Shown: positions 8,790 through 18,246, numbered from the stretch's first letter. The stretch is DNA of 64,000 bases from Rhizobium laguerreae (GCF_002008165.1 NZ_MRDM01000008.1:124001-188000); one strand, 5' to 3'. The notes: a model not told the origin generated them from the letters alone. Program-made: numbers and translations.

Positions 8790-9764
8790 ATGGCACGCAC
8801 GATCGATATCACGGCAGACAGGCAGGCAGCGCTGGAGGCGGCCTCAGCCGCTCTTGCCGACGGCTTTGCCATCGCCATCCCGACGGAGACCGTCTACGGC
8901 CTTGCCGCCGACGCCACCAATCCTTTAGCCATCGCCCGCATCTACGAGACAAAGGGACGGCCGCGCTTCAACCCGCTGATCTGCCACATGGCCGACCTCT
9001 CCATGGCCGAAGAACATGCCGAGTTCGACCCGGTCTCGCGGGCGCTCGCTGCAGCCTTCTGGCCCGGCCCGCTGACCCTCGTGCTGCCGCTGAAGCGGGA
9101 AAGCCCGATCCATTCGCTGGCGACTGCCGGGCTCGACAGCGTCGGCATCCGCGTGCCGAAGGGGTTTGCAGGCGCTTTGATCGGCGCCTTCGGACGGCCG
9201 CTCGCAGCCCCCAGCGCCAATACCTCAGGCGGGATCAGCGCCACGAGCGCCGCCCATGTCGAAGCCGATCTCGGGGCGAAAATACCTATGATCCTCGATG
9301 CGGGCCCGAGTGCTGTCGGCGTCGAATCGACGATCGTCAAGGCAGAGGGCGGCCAACTTAGGCTGCTTCGGCCGGGTGGACTGGCGGCGCGCGAGATCGA
9401 GCGTGTTGCGGGCCAGCCGCTGCTGCGAGCGAAGACGGCATCGGCGACCATCGAAGCGCCGGGCATGCTTGCCTCCCATTACGCGCCGGGTGCTTCCGTG
9501 CGCCTCAACGCGACGGCAGTCGAACCCGGCGAAGCGCTGATCGCCTTCGGCAGCGCTGTGGTCTCCGGCGCGGACAGTGCAAAGATCGTCCTTGATCTCA
9601 GCCCGCGCGGCGACCTTGCCGAGGCGGCGGCCAATCTTTTCGACTATATGAAGCGGGCCGATGCCAGCGGCGCTCAGAGCATTGCCTTTTCGCCGATTCC
9701 CGAGGACGGGCTGGGCGAAGCGATCAACGACCGGCTGCAGCGGGCAGCCGCGCCCCGCGACTGA
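8790..9764 (+). CDS. tsaC: L-threonylcarbamoyladenylate synthase (Sua5/TsaC)
   Basis: Makes threonylcarbamoyl-AMP from threonine, bicarbonate and ATP, the first step of t6A formation at position 37 of ANN-decoding tRNAs. The YrdC/TsaC domain fills the first ~200 residues (IPTETVYGLAADATNP, KGRPRFNPLICH, SANTSGGISAT, VGVESTIV). A C-terminal Sua5 domain (~residues 215-320) follows a linker with PGMLASHYAP, which makes this the longer Sua5 type of 324 residues rather than the short E. coli TsaC. The start at 8790 follows GGGCAGG; an upstream in-frame start at 8736 lies right after the previous gene and is less likely. The FAD dehydrogenase gene begins 33 nt downstream. Confidence 0.9.
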   Translation: MARTIDITADRQAALEAASAALADGFAIAIPTETVYGLAADATNPLAIARIYETKGRPRFNPLICHMADLSMAEEHAEFDPVSRALAAAFWPGPLTLVLPLKRESPIHSLATAGLDSVGIRVPKGFAGALIGAFGRPLAAPSANTSGGISATSAAHVEADLGAKIPMILDAGPSAVGVESTIVKAEGGQLRLLRPGGLAAREIERVAGQPLLRAKTASATIEAPGMLASHYAPGASVRLNATAVEPGEALIAFGSAVVSGADSAKIVLDLSPRGDLAEAAANLFDYMKRADASGAQSIAFSPIPEDGLGEAINDRLQRAAAPRD

Positions 9765-9797
9765 AGGACCGCGCATCACGATGGAGGACCGAGCCCG

Positions 9798-11234
9798 ATG
9801 AGCAATTCCAGCATTTCCACCGAACTCCTCGATCGCTTCGCGGCCATCGTCGGCGAAAAATACGCGCTGCGTAGCGAGGCCGATCTTGCACCGCATCTGA
9901 TCGAAAACCGTGGGCTCTATCACGGCTCCTCCCCTCTCCTCTTAAAGCCCGGTTCGGTCGAAGAAGTCTCTGATATCATGCGGCTTGCGACGGAGACCGG
10001 AACGGCAATCGTGCCGCAGACCGGCAATACCGGCCTCGTCGGCGGCCAGACACCGCGTCAGGGCAAGTCCGATATCATCCTGTCGCTCGAACGCATGAAC
10101 AGGATCCGCGATGTCGATCCGGTGGCGAACGTGCTGGTGGCCGACGGCGGTGCCATCCTTGCCGAGGTGCAGAAGGCGGCCGAGGCGCATGGGCGGCTGT
10201 TTCCGCTGTCCCTTGGCGCCGAGGGCTCCTGCCGCATCGGCGGCAATCTTTCCACCAACGCCGGCGGCACGGCCGTGCTTGCCTATGGCAATATACGTCA
10301 GCTCTGCCTCGGCCTTGAAGTGGTGCTGCCGACCGGGGAGATCTGGGACGGCTTGCGCCGCCTGAAGAAGGACAATACCGGCTACGACCTCCGCGACCTT
10401 TTCATCGGCGCCGAGGGGACGCTCGGCATCATCACCGGCGCGGTGCTGAAACTCTTTCCCCAGCCGCTCGGCCATCAGGTGGCCTTCGCCGGTCTGAATT
10501 CGGTGACGGATGCCCTTGCCCTCTTCAACCTGGCCTCCAGCCTCTGCGGCGCCTCGCTCACCGGTTTCGAGTTGATGCCGCGTTTCGGCGTCGAGATCAC
10601 CACCCGCCATATCGACGGCGTGCGCGATCCACTGGAAACGGCCTACCCCTGGTACGTGCTGATCGACATTTCGACATCGGATTCGGCCGAGACGGCGGAA
10701 CGGATGATGAGCGGCGTGCTGGAACAGGGTTTTGAGGCCGGGTTGGTGCTCGATGCCGCAATCGCCTCATCCGTGGCGCAGCAGAAGGCGCTCTGGCACA
10801 TGCGCGAAAGCATGTCGGATGCGCAGAAGCCGGAAGGCGGATCGATCAAGCACGATGTTTCCGTGCCCGTGTCGAAGATCCCGCATTTCATGGCCGAGGC
10901 GGAAGAAGCGGTGATGGCGGCGATGCCTGGCGCCCGCATCTGCGCCTTCGGCCATATGGGCGACGGCAATATTCATTACAATATTTCTCAACCGCTCGGC
11001 GCCGACAAGGACGCCTTCATTGCCCGCTGGCATGAGATGAACCATATCGTGCATGAACTGGTGCTTGCCCATGATGGCTCGATCTCGGCCGAGCACGGCA
11101 TCGGTCAGCTGAAGCGCGACGAACTGGCGGCGATCCGGCCAGCGATTGAAATCGAGCTGATGCGCCGCATCAAGCGCGCCTTCGACCCTGCCGATATCAT
11201 GAACCCGGGAAAGGTTGTCAGCCTCGATGCGTGA
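9798..11234 (+). CDS. FAD-binding D-2-hydroxyacid dehydrogenase (D-lactate / D-2-hydroxyglutarate type)
   Basis: Flavoprotein of 478 residues in the VAO/GlcD family. The N-terminal FAD-binding PCMH domain shows PQTGNTGLVGGQTPR (~70-85) and the diphosphate-binding stretch GSCRIGGNLSTNAGG. The C-terminal cap domain has FGHMGDGNIHYN, the histidine pair that binds a divalent metal in D-2-hydroxyglutarate dehydrogenase and related D-lactate dehydrogenases, and ends with HGIGQLK...MNPGKV. It oxidises a D-2-hydroxyacid to the 2-oxoacid, passing electrons to quinone, cytochrome or ETF. D-2-hydroxyglutarate is the most likely substrate given the single-subunit layout, but D-lactate cannot be ruled out. 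It is the last gene of a plus-strand run with the Sua5 gene. Confidence 0.85.
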   Translation: MSNSSISTELLDRFAAIVGEKYALRSEADLAPHLIENRGLYHGSSPLLLKPGSVEEVSDIMRLATETGTAIVPQTGNTGLVGGQTPRQGKSDIILSLERMNRIRDVDPVANVLVADGGAILAEVQKAAEAHGRLFPLSLGAEGSCRIGGNLSTNAGGTAVLAYGNIRQLCLGLEVVLPTGEIWDGLRRLKKDNTGYDLRDLFIGAEGTLGIITGAVLKLFPQPLGHQVAFAGLNSVTDALALFNLASSLCGASLTGFELMPRFGVEITTRHIDGVRDPLETAYPWYVLIDISTSDSAETAERMMSGVLEQGFEAGLVLDAAIASSVAQQKALWHMRESMSDAQKPEGGSIKHDVSVPVSKIPHFMAEAEEAVMAAMPGARICAFGHMGDGNIHYNISQPLGADKDAFIARWHEMNHIVHELVLAHDGSISAEHGIGQLKRDELAAIRPAIEIELMRRIKRAFDPADIMNPGKVVSLDA

Positions 11235-11254
11235 GGCTGCACGCCATCAGGCGC

Positions 11255-14200
11255 CTACTGCGTACCGCCGTTGGTCAGGATCATCAGCGCCGGCGACTGC
11301 TGGGTGGCGTTCTGGACGTCGTACATCGCGGTGAACCGCCGCAGCAGCTTATCGACCTTCTTCGGGTCCTGGAGGTCCTCGAGCTTGACGAAGCGGTTGA
11401 TGAGATCGGCCTGCTTGGCGACATCCATGCCGGAGATCTGCGACGGCAGGCTGTAGGCTGTGGTGATGACCTGATAAAGCGCCCTGTCGCCGAGGATCCC
11501 ATAGATCGAGGTGATGCTCGAGGCCTTGCGGCTGAAATAGAGCGCCAGGCGGACGCCGTCGTTGCTTTCGCCCTCCTGGTTTTCCATCGTTTGCTGAACG
11601 TAGAGCTCCTGGGTGTGTTCCTCGGCCGCCTTGTTCTGGATGGTACCGATCTTGGCACGGGTCAGGTTGCCGTCCTTGTCGAAATTGAAGGCGGCGACGA
11701 TGTCCTTGAATCGCGCGTCGGCGGTGGCGTTGAGATAGCTCTTCTTGTCGTCGGGATCGGAGGTGAAGATCTTCTTCAGCGTTGCCTTGTCGTAGTCCTC
11801 GGGGTCAAGGTTATTCGCCTTCAGCACCAGGTCGGTCAGCCGGCTGTCGTCGAGGAAATCGTCGAGCGACTTTACCTTTGCCATGCCCTTGGCGAAATAA
11901 TCGACTTCGGCCGTCGCATCCTTCGCCGCCTTGTCCTTCACCGGACCGTCCTTCATCAGCATGGTGATATGCGATCTATAGTCGGTGGCGTATTTGGCCA
12001 TTGTCGCGTCGGGCAGCGCCTGGAAGGGGGATGCTGCCTTGCCGTCGGGACCGAAGTTGAAGGCGCGCGCAAGGTTGGTGATGCGTTCATCCTTGAGCGA
12101 AGCGACATAGCCGTTCGGATCATAGGCATCGCTGGTCAGGATCTTGCGCATCATCGAACGCGATACGTCCTGGTCGGTCAGGCCGAAAGCCTGCAGCGCC
12201 ACATGGAAGAGATCCGGGAGATTGTCATTGCTCTTGGTGAAATCGGCCGCCGAATTGCTGCGCAGGAAATCATTGACGCTGTTGACCTCGGAGAAATCGA
12301 GCAGGCTATTGCTGTCGGCCATAAGCTTCTGGTAGTTGGATGCGACCTCGTCGATCGCCTCGTCGCGCTCGTCGTCGTAGCGCGCCGCATAGTTGTCATT
12401 GGTGGTCTGCGCCTGATCGGCCGTCTGGACCGAGCTGACGACTGGAAGCGATCCATCGGCGGCGAAGTTGAAGTCGGCATTGAGATCAGCGTGGCCGGCT
12501 GCTGCAGCCGCCGTCGCATCGGTCAGGATGCTCTTCAGGTCGGCGTCCGAGATATCGAAAGGCAGATTGTAAGTGCTCTTCAGGAAATTGGTGATGGCGT
12601 CATCGGCGATGAGATCATCGACATTGGCGATCGGCCCCATCCGTGCGGAATAGTCGTTGGTCCGCGCTGTCGCACTAATTTTCGTATTGCTGATCTGGGC
12701 GGCCGTCTGCGCCTGCATACCATCTTCAAGCGTGCCGTCCGCCTTGAAATTGAAGGCAGCAGCAACGTCGGCATAAGTGCCGGTGCCGCTCTGGTCGGTC
12801 AGGATATTCCTGAGATCGAGATCACTGACCGTCGACGGGATGCCGAAGGCGTTGCGGACGAAATTGTTCAGTTTCTGGTCGGCCAACAACTGATCGACGT
12901 CCGAGATGCCGGCGATGGTCGCCTGATAGTAGACGGCCGCATCATTGGCCTTGCTGGTGGTGCTCGCGCTCTGCGAGGCACTTTGCGAGGCGTAAAGGGT
13001 GGCGACAGAACCGTCCGTCTTGAAATTGAAAAGATCGTGGACGTCGCCATAGCCCTGGGCGCTGGCGGCCGCGGGATCGATCAGGAAGGTCCTCAACGTC
13101 GCATCGGAGACGCTGTCTGCGATTTGCATGCTGTTTCTGATGTAGCTGACGGCAACGGCATCGGACATGATGTCATCGACATTGGTGACATTGCCGATCA
13201 TGCCGTTGAAATGCGCGGCGTTCGCAGCCGACTTGTCGGTAGTCGACTTTCGTTGCGCTTCCGTCTGAATTATCGAACCGTTAATCGAACCGTCCGCCTG
13301 GAAATTGAAGTCGGCATTGATGTCGGCATGGCCCTGAGCCGCGGCATAGGCCGGATCCGTCAGAATGCTCTTGAGGTCGGCATTGCTAAAATTCGTACCG
13401 AGACCATAGGCATCCTTGACATAGCGCGCCAGCACGTCATCGGCGAGCAGATCATCGACATTGGTGATGCTGCTCGATTGCGAGGTCAAGGTATAATAAC
13501 TGCCGGTGTTCGACGCAGCCGACTGCAGGTTGTTCGCCTGGGCGATAGACTGGGCGCGCGCCGTGCTCGACGTCGAACCGTCCGCCTTGAAATTGAAAGC
13601 ATTGTAGACATTGGTAAAGCCCATCAGCTGGGCATAACCGGGATCGGTCAGCACCGCGCGCAGCGCTGCAGCGGTAAAGTCGGCGCCCATGCTGTAGGCT
13701 GTCTTGATATACGAGGTCAGCCGGTTGTCGGCGACCAGGTCATCGACATTGGTGATCGTGCCGATCTTGCCGGTGTAATAGGCCTTGTTGTATTCGGCCG
13801 CCGTCTTGCCGACATAGTAGACGTCGGAGCCGACCGAATTGTCGATGATGACCGATTGAGAATTCAGCGTGTAGGACTCGATGACCGAAGCCTTCTGCGC
13901 GGCGGTCTGGGCCGTGCCGGTGACGGTGCCGTCGGCGTTGAAGCTGAACTGGGCGGCAAGCGCCTTATACTTGTCGCCGCCCTGCGTATTGACGACGCTC
14001 GTGGGGTCGCTGAGATCGCTGGTCAGCACCTGCCGCAGAAAGTCCTTCGACGCATAGGTGGGATCGATCTTGTAGGTCTTCAGCACATAGGTGCGCAACC
14101 GGGTGTTGTTGACCAGATCGTCGACGCTCTGCACGCTATCGATATTGTTGCTGTAATAGGTGCTCTCGGCGTTCGCGGCCTTTTCGGCATCGGCGAAGGA

Positions 14201-14584
14201 TTGCTTGTAGAGGCCGATGAGCTCGTCCTCCTGCGCATCCGTCTGCACGTCCTTCTCCGGCGCGTTGAAATTGAAGGCGGCGGCGAATTCGCGGTAGCGC
14301 GTATCGGAGAGCTTGTTGGCGTAGCTGTCGGGATCGGTGAGATCGCTTTCCAGCACCTTCTTCATGAAGGCCTTGGCGTAGGTCATGTCCTCGAGGCCAT
14401 AGGCCTTCATCGCATAGCTGTAGAGCTTGTAGTCGCCGAGGAAGTCGTCGACATTGGTGACCTTGTTGATATGGTCGGCGTAATACTGGGCATCCTTCTT
14501 GACCGTCGTCTGCGACGCGACCTTGTTGAGGCTCGACGTCATGTCCCGCGACAGGATCGTGTAAGCGAGGGAAGCCGTGATCAT
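11255..14584 (-). CDS. Giant DUF1217 repeat protein
   Basis: Protein of 1109 residues built from about nine copies of a ~75-130-residue module plus a distinct C-terminal module. Each unit begins with a Tyr-rich helix (YY..., e.g. YYADHINKVTNVDDFL, YYTGKIGTITNVDDLV), then the motif NVDDLLAD..L..Y(V/I)..AYG(L/I), a segment LK.(I/V)LTDP.., and ends (A)FNF(K/N)ADG(S/T) followed by a QTxAQ linker. The family is DUF1217, known from rhizobia and other alphaproteobacteria, sometimes near flagellar genes; here no flagellar gene is near. The start at 14584 begins directly with MITASLAYTILSRDM, which is the usual N-terminus of the family; the frame extends further upstream to 14710 without a clear ribosome site. 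No signal peptide is visible. Function unknown; the alpha-helical repeats suggest a structural or flagellin-export-type protein. Confidence 0.85.
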   Translation of the reverse strand: MITASLAYTILSRDMTSSLNKVASQTTVKKDAQYYADHINKVTNVDDFLGDYKLYSYAMKAYGLEDMTYAKAFMKKVLESDLTDPDSYANKLSDTRYREFAAAFNFNAPEKDVQTDAQEDELIGLYKQSFADAEKAANAESTYYSNNIDSVQSVDDLVNNTRLRTYVLKTYKIDPTYASKDFLRQVLTSDLSDPTSVVNTQGGDKYKALAAQFSFNADGTVTGTAQTAAQKASVIESYTLNSQSVIIDNSVGSDVYYVGKTAAEYNKAYYTGKIGTITNVDDLVADNRLTSYIKTAYSMGADFTAAALRAVLTDPGYAQLMGFTNVYNAFNFKADGSTSSTARAQSIAQANNLQSAASNTGSYYTLTSQSSSITNVDDLLADDVLARYVKDAYGLGTNFSNADLKSILTDPAYAAAQGHADINADFNFQADGSINGSIIQTEAQRKSTTDKSAANAAHFNGMIGNVTNVDDIMSDAVAVSYIRNSMQIADSVSDATLRTFLIDPAAASAQGYGDVHDLFNFKTDGSVATLYASQSASQSASTTSKANDAAVYYQATIAGISDVDQLLADQKLNNFVRNAFGIPSTVSDLDLRNILTDQSGTGTYADVAAAFNFKADGTLEDGMQAQTAAQISNTKISATARTNDYSARMGPIANVDDLIADDAITNFLKSTYNLPFDISDADLKSILTDATAAAAAGHADLNADFNFAADGSLPVVSSVQTADQAQTTNDNYAARYDDERDEAIDEVASNYQKLMADSNSLLDFSEVNSVNDFLRSNSAADFTKSNDNLPDLFHVALQAFGLTDQDVSRSMMRKILTSDAYDPNGYVASLKDERITNLARAFNFGPDGKAASPFQALPDATMAKYATDYRSHITMLMKDGPVKDKAAKDATAEVDYFAKGMAKVKSLDDFLDDSRLTDLVLKANNLDPEDYDKATLKKIFTSDPDDKKSYLNATADARFKDIVAAFNFDKDGNLTRAKIGTIQNKAAEEHTQELYVQQTMENQEGESNDGVRLALYFSRKASSITSIYGILGDRALYQVITTAYSLPSQISGMDVAKQADLINRFVKLEDLQDPKKVDKLLRRFTAMYDVQNATQQSPALMILTNGGTQ

Positions 14585-14885
14585 GGAAAGCGCCCTTTTC
14601 GGCAAAATCTCTAAAAGAACGGACGAAATGCTGGTGAGCATATTTTGCCATAGAAAGCTTACCTGAGGCTTACCTGCGGATGCATCATTCCAGGACACCA
14701 CACCGTTCACCTTCCGGAAACCCTGCCGGATTCGGTTTTGATAACCATCAGAGGAGGCAAAGTTTTCTTAACCGCAATTTTTAAGCTGTACGGAACGGCG
14801 GCTGCCTATTGTCGGCCATAGAGGACGAAAAGTCCCAAGGAGAAGACCGGAAATCGGCTCTCAGGTAAGACAAGGGTAGAATGAA
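14585..14885. other. Divergent intergenic region between the DUF1217 and DUF6101 genes
   Basis: About 300 nt that must hold the promoters of two divergent genes. A short direct repeat (GCTTACCTG twice, ~14658-14677) and an AT-rich stretch near 14770-14790 are seen. No operator was recognised. Confidence 0.4.
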
Positions 14886-15452
14886 ATGAACAATCCCGTT
14901 ATGAAGCCCGCCTGGGCTGGCACGACGTTACGCCTCGATCCGTCCCGCTTTCCCCAGCAGGTCAGCTACGCCATCCACGATTGTTCGGATGACGTCAATA
15001 TCACCATAGACGAACGCGGTGCGGTCCTGCGCAAGGTCCTCCCCTCCAGCGGCCTGCCGCTCTCGATTGCGCTGCCGAAGCGCGTTTTCAAGGGCGTCGC
15101 CGCCCGCGCCATCGACCATGGCGACGGCGATGTCACTGTCACTCTCGAACTCCATCACACCGATCCGGAGCTCTGCATTCCGCTGCTCGTCGCCCATGAT
15201 CTCAGCGACATCGCCGCCGACTGGCGAAGCTGGTCCGAAGCCTTCCGCATTCCGATGCTGATGGTCGAGGCCGACGGCGTCGCCCGGCCGCTCGAGGATC
15301 ACATCGGCGCCTTGCGCACCAGCGACCTCAAGCCGCGCCGCCGTCATTCCTACTTCGCCAACCGCCGCCCGCGCTTCCTCGTGCGCCGCACCACCGGCCG
15401 GCTGGGCGTCGCCATGAAGATTGAGGGCAAGGAAATTATCGCCCGGACTTAA
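14886..15452 (+). CDS. DUF6101-like conserved protein
   Basis: Protein of 188 residues with no signal peptide. It starts MNNPVMKPAWAGTTLRLDP, a pattern I associate with the Rhizobiales family DUF6101 (PAWAGSTLRLDP), followed by beta-rich sequence and a basic C-terminal tail (KPRRRHSYFANRRPRFLVRR). The middle of the protein resembles a PilZ-less beta domain, but no known active site is visible. The ATG at 14881 is closed by a stop two codons later, so 14886 is the start, with AAGGGTAG upstream. Role unknown. Confidence 0.65.
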   Translation: MNNPVMKPAWAGTTLRLDPSRFPQQVSYAIHDCSDDVNITIDERGAVLRKVLPSSGLPLSIALPKRVFKGVAARAIDHGDGDVTVTLELHHTDPELCIPLLVAHDLSDIAADWRSWSEAFRIPMLMVEADGVARPLEDHIGALRTSDLKPRRRHSYFANRRPRFLVRRTTGRLGVAMKIEGKEIIART

Positions 15453-15491
15453 GCGAGATCGCGAAAGTCCCAATGTGGCAATGCCATTTTG

Positions 15492-15515
15492 AAACCCGGC
15501 GCCCGCGCCGGGTTT
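15492..15515. terminator. Bidirectional hairpin terminator
   Basis: Perfect GC-rich inverted repeat, arms AAACCCGGCGC and GCGCCGGGTTT with a minimal loop, placed 40 nt after the DUF6101 stop and just before the convergent ubiA stop. The A-run/T-run ends make it usable from both sides. Confidence 0.75.
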
Positions 15516-15537
15516 ATCGTTTCATCCACCGTCCCAA

Positions 15538-16506
15538 TCAGGGAATGGCAAACAGCAGCGAGACGAAGAGGCCGAAGAAGATGATCAGGCCGACGCGGTT
15601 GTTCGATTTGAAGAGCGCCAGGCACTGGTCGGGATCGTTGATATCGAGCCGGACGATCTGCCAAGCGAACATGCCGGCGGCGCCGAGCAAGGCCAGGAAA
15701 GCGATGAGATTGGCGCCGGCGAGAGCGAAAGCGATAAACATCAGCAGCAGCGTCAGCCCATAAAGGCCGATCAGCCATAACCGTGTCCTGTCGCCGAACA
15801 GGCGCGCGGTGGAGCGGACGCCGATCAGCTCGTCATCCTCCTTGTCCTGATGCGCATAGATCGTGTCATAACCGATCGTCCAGGCGACGGAGGCGGCGTA
15901 GAGCAGGATAGCGGCGAAGGAGAGCCCGCCCATAATCCCGGCCCAGCCCATCAGCGCGCCCCAGGAGAAGGCAAGTCCGAGGTAGAATTGCGGCCAGTCG
16001 GTGAAACGTTTGGCATAGGGATAGAACGCCACGATCCCGAGCGAGAGCACGCCGAGGAAGACGTTGAGCCAGTTGAACTGCAACAGCACGATGAGGCCGA
16101 CCAGCGCCTGCAGGCCGATGAAGATTTTCGCGTGGGCACGCGTGACGCGGCCGGAGGGCAGCGGACGCGACCGCGTGCGCGCCACTTCCATGTCAATCTC
16201 GTGGTCGACGAGATCATTATAGGTGCAGCCGGCGCCGCGCATGGCGACCGCGCCGATGAAATAAAGGAACAAATGAGACACCAGCAAGCTGCCGGAATAG
16301 ATCCCCTCGCCGATCGCCGCATTGGCCGCAAGTGTCGCCGACCAGAAGCACGGCCACATCAAGAGCTGCCAGCCGATGGGGCGGTCCCAGCGTGCGAGCT
16401 GTGCATAAGGCCAAAGCCATGGCGGCAGGATCCGGTAGACCCAGTTATCGGAAGGTGCGTCGGAGACGCGATCGTTGAAGTCGCCGGTATCGTGCATGCC
16501 GCTCAT
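15538..16506 (-). CDS. ubiA: 4-hydroxybenzoate polyprenyltransferase
   Basis: Integral membrane prenyltransferase of 322 residues that attaches the polyprenyl chain to 4-hydroxybenzoate in ubiquinone synthesis. The first aspartate-rich motif is NDLVDHEID followed by VARTRSRPLPSG, the second YDTIYAHQDKEDD, both diagnostic for UbiA. About eight hydrophobic helices are visible. A hydrophilic N-terminal tail of ~30 residues precedes the WVYRILPPWLWPYAQL start of homology. The chain donor is probably made by the polyprenyl diphosphate synthase encoded at 41856-42872 in this window. Confidence 0.93.
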   Translation of the reverse strand: MSGMHDTGDFNDRVSDAPSDNWVYRILPPWLWPYAQLARWDRPIGWQLLMWPCFWSATLAANAAIGEGIYSGSLLVSHLFLYFIGAVAMRGAGCTYNDLVDHEIDMEVARTRSRPLPSGRVTRAHAKIFIGLQALVGLIVLLQFNWLNVFLGVLSLGIVAFYPYAKRFTDWPQFYLGLAFSWGALMGWAGIMGGLSFAAILLYAASVAWTIGYDTIYAHQDKEDDELIGVRSTARLFGDRTRLWLIGLYGLTLLLMFIAFALAGANLIAFLALLGAAGMFAWQIVRLDINDPDQCLALFKSNNRVGLIIFFGLFVSLLFAIP

Positions 16507-16560
16507 CTAGCGGCGGGCCGTCGATGCGGTCAAGAAGCGATCATTGCACTGCCATTTGCA

Positions 16561-16622
16561 TCACCGTTGGATCGATTCTGATCCAACGGTGAAATTATAG
16601 GGCAATTCAAAGCATTACAGCG
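16561..16622 (-). repeat. Family C repeat: conserved head plus perfect hairpin, copy 1
   Basis: Read on the minus strand, a 21-nt head (CGCTGTAATGCTTTGAATTGC without its last residue is shared 18/21 with the copy at 58859) is followed by a perfect hairpin, arms TCACCGTTGGATC and GATCCAACGGTGA with a 6-nt loop. The arms differ completely in sequence from the other copy but both are perfectly self-complementary. Confidence 0.75.
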
Positions 16623-16649
16623 CTGCGCATCTGAGATGGGATGCGCAGC
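16622..16649 (-). terminator. Hairpin downstream of the MipA gene
   Basis: Perfect inverted repeat GCTGCGCAT / ATGCGCAGC with a 10-nt loop, beginning 9 nt after the MipA/OmpV stop codon on the minus strand. No strong T-run follows, so its strength as a terminator is uncertain. Confidence 0.5.
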
Positions 16650-16657
16650 CGCGTCAA

Positions 16658-17476
16658 TCACTGCAGTGAGAAATTGAACTTGTAGGTCGCCGAGACGCCG
16701 ATCAGGACCTGGTTCTTCGAGCCGCGGTCACGCACGAGGCTGCTGTCGGCGGCAGGGCCTGCCAGCCGCTTATATTCGAGGAAGGAACTTGCCGAGAGGT
16801 TTTCCGTCGCCTTCCAGGTCAGCGCCGCGCCTGCGCCATAGGATTGGATGCCAGACGACGGCTTATAGGGATCAAGGCCGCTTGCCGCCGCCTGCTTGGC
16901 GTTGACGCCATAATAGGCGTCGTAATAGCCGCTGGTGGCGAAGGTCGCACGCGGGCCGCCTGATAGCTGGAGGTCGGGGGCGATATCGGTGAAGGCATCG
17001 ACCGCGAGATCGGCGACGATGCCGTCATGCGAGCGGATGCCCTGGCGGACTTCGGCGCGGGCACGAAGGAAATCTGTCGGGTAGACCTCGACGAAACCGC
17101 CGGCTTCCGCCCCCCATTTGACCTTCTTCAAGCCCTTCAGCTCGCTGCCGTCGCCGTCATCGCGCGACGGCACGAACCTGCCGACGATGCCGGCGCGGAA
17201 AGCGCCCTTGTCGATGAGGGCGAAGGACGGATTGTCGTTGCGCGAGGAAAAACGCGGGCCGGCGCCTTGGCGACCGACCGAGATCAACGGGCTGAACTTG
17301 AATTCATTGTGCGACGAGCCCTCGAATTTCGGGGCGGAGAAGCCAGCGACGCCGACGCTCAAATACCAGTCGCCGGACCAGAAGTGCTGGCCGCTTTCCT
17401 GGGCGGCCGCCGAGCCAGCAGATAAAAGGGCAATAGCCAAAGAGATCGATACGACTGATCGATGAGACACGTCCAC
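16658..17476 (-). CDS. MipA/OmpV family outer-membrane protein
   Basis: Outer-membrane beta-barrel protein of 272 residues. A signal peptide (MDVSHRSVVSISLAIALLSA...AAAQ) is followed by WYLSVGVAGFSAPKFEGS and a series of amphipathic strands, ending in the terminal aromatic-type strand ATYKFNFSLQ. MipA/OmpV proteins act as scaffolds for murein synthesis and hydrolysis enzymes or as osmotic/metal-responsive porins; which applies here is unknown. It is a single-gene unit. Confidence 0.85.
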   Translation of the reverse strand: MDVSHRSVVSISLAIALLSAGSAAAQESGQHFWSGDWYLSVGVAGFSAPKFEGSSHNEFKFSPLISVGRQGAGPRFSSRNDNPSFALIDKGAFRAGIVGRFVPSRDDGDGSELKGLKKVKWGAEAGGFVEVYPTDFLRARAEVRQGIRSHDGIVADLAVDAFTDIAPDLQLSGGPRATFATSGYYDAYYGVNAKQAAASGLDPYKPSSGIQSYGAGAALTWKATENLSASSFLEYKRLAGPAADSSLVRDRGSKNQVLIGVSATYKFNFSLQ

Positions 17477-17597
17477 ACTCCAGAAAACGCAAAAACAAAG
17501 CCGCGGAGGGCGGCGCTCGCTACATCTATCCCGATGTCGTTACCCCAATGTTAACCACGGCGGCGAGATTGAGCAGGCAGACGACTGCGTCTGGTTT

Positions 17598-18179
17598 TTA
17601 CCGCTGGTTCCAGCGGCGGATGACCGGCTCGGTCAGATCGTGCTCGTAGCCGAGCACGCTGATGCTGGCCGTATCGAGTACGAAACGGGAGCCGTCTTCC
17701 GGCGGCAGGCCGAGCCAGCGGGCGGCGAGGACGCGCAGGAAATGCGAGCTCGAAAAGACCAGGATGGTGCCGGCCGTTTGACGAAGTCCGCTAATCACGG
17801 CGTCGGCGCGATCGCCGACATCGGCGGCGAATTCGCCCTTCGGGCAGCCGTCGCGAAAGAGCTGCCAGCCGGGGCGGTTGGCAAGGATCGCCTTGGTGGT
17901 GATGCCTTCATAAGAGCCGTAGTCCCATTCGGCGAGATCGTCCTTGATCACCGCGCCCGATCCGAACCCGGCGAGCGCGCAGGTCTTGCGGGCCCGCTCG
18001 GACGGGCTCGACCAGACGGCGGAGAAGCTAAGGCCCGCCAGCCGGTCGGCGAGTTTGCGGGCGGCGGCCTCGCCGTTCGCCGTCAAGGGAATATCGCTGC
18101 GTCCGGTATGCCGCCCCGACAGGCTCCATTCGGTTTCACCGTGGCGGACCAGGTAGATCTCGGGAAACGCACTGCTCAT
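17598..18179 (-). CDS. Histidine phosphatase (phosphoglycerate-mutase-like)
   Basis: Protein of 193 residues with the catalytic RHG motif at the N-terminus (IYLVRHGETEWSLSGRHTG) and the second catalytic histidine in VFSSSHFLRVLAARWL near residue 145. The pattern RHGETEWSLSGRHTGRSDIPLT is typical of the SixA/GpmB-like group, broad-specificity phosphatases of small phosphorylated compounds. The ATG at 18179 is preferred (AAAGG 8 nt upstream) over a GTG two codons earlier. No pathway context is given by the neighbours. Confidence 0.85.
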   Translation of the reverse strand: MSSAFPEIYLVRHGETEWSLSGRHTGRSDIPLTANGEAAARKLADRLAGLSFSAVWSSPSERARKTCALAGFGSGAVIKDDLAEWDYGSYEGITTKAILANRPGWQLFRDGCPKGEFAADVGDRADAVISGLRQTAGTILVFSSSHFLRVLAARWLGLPPEDGSRFVLDTASISVLGYEHDLTEPVIRRWNQR

Positions 18180-18246
18180 CGGCACAACCTTTCATGAGAA
18201 TTGGCTCCTCGGCAAAATCGCCAGCGGAAGCGTCATTTCCGGGGGA

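Noticed and set aside
11231..14614. Open frame of 1127 codons on the plus strand, opposite the DUF1217 gene
   Set aside because: Hydrophobic, low-complexity translation with no family resemblance; it mirrors the repeat structure and GC-rich codon use of the minus-strand gene, which has clear homology motifs.
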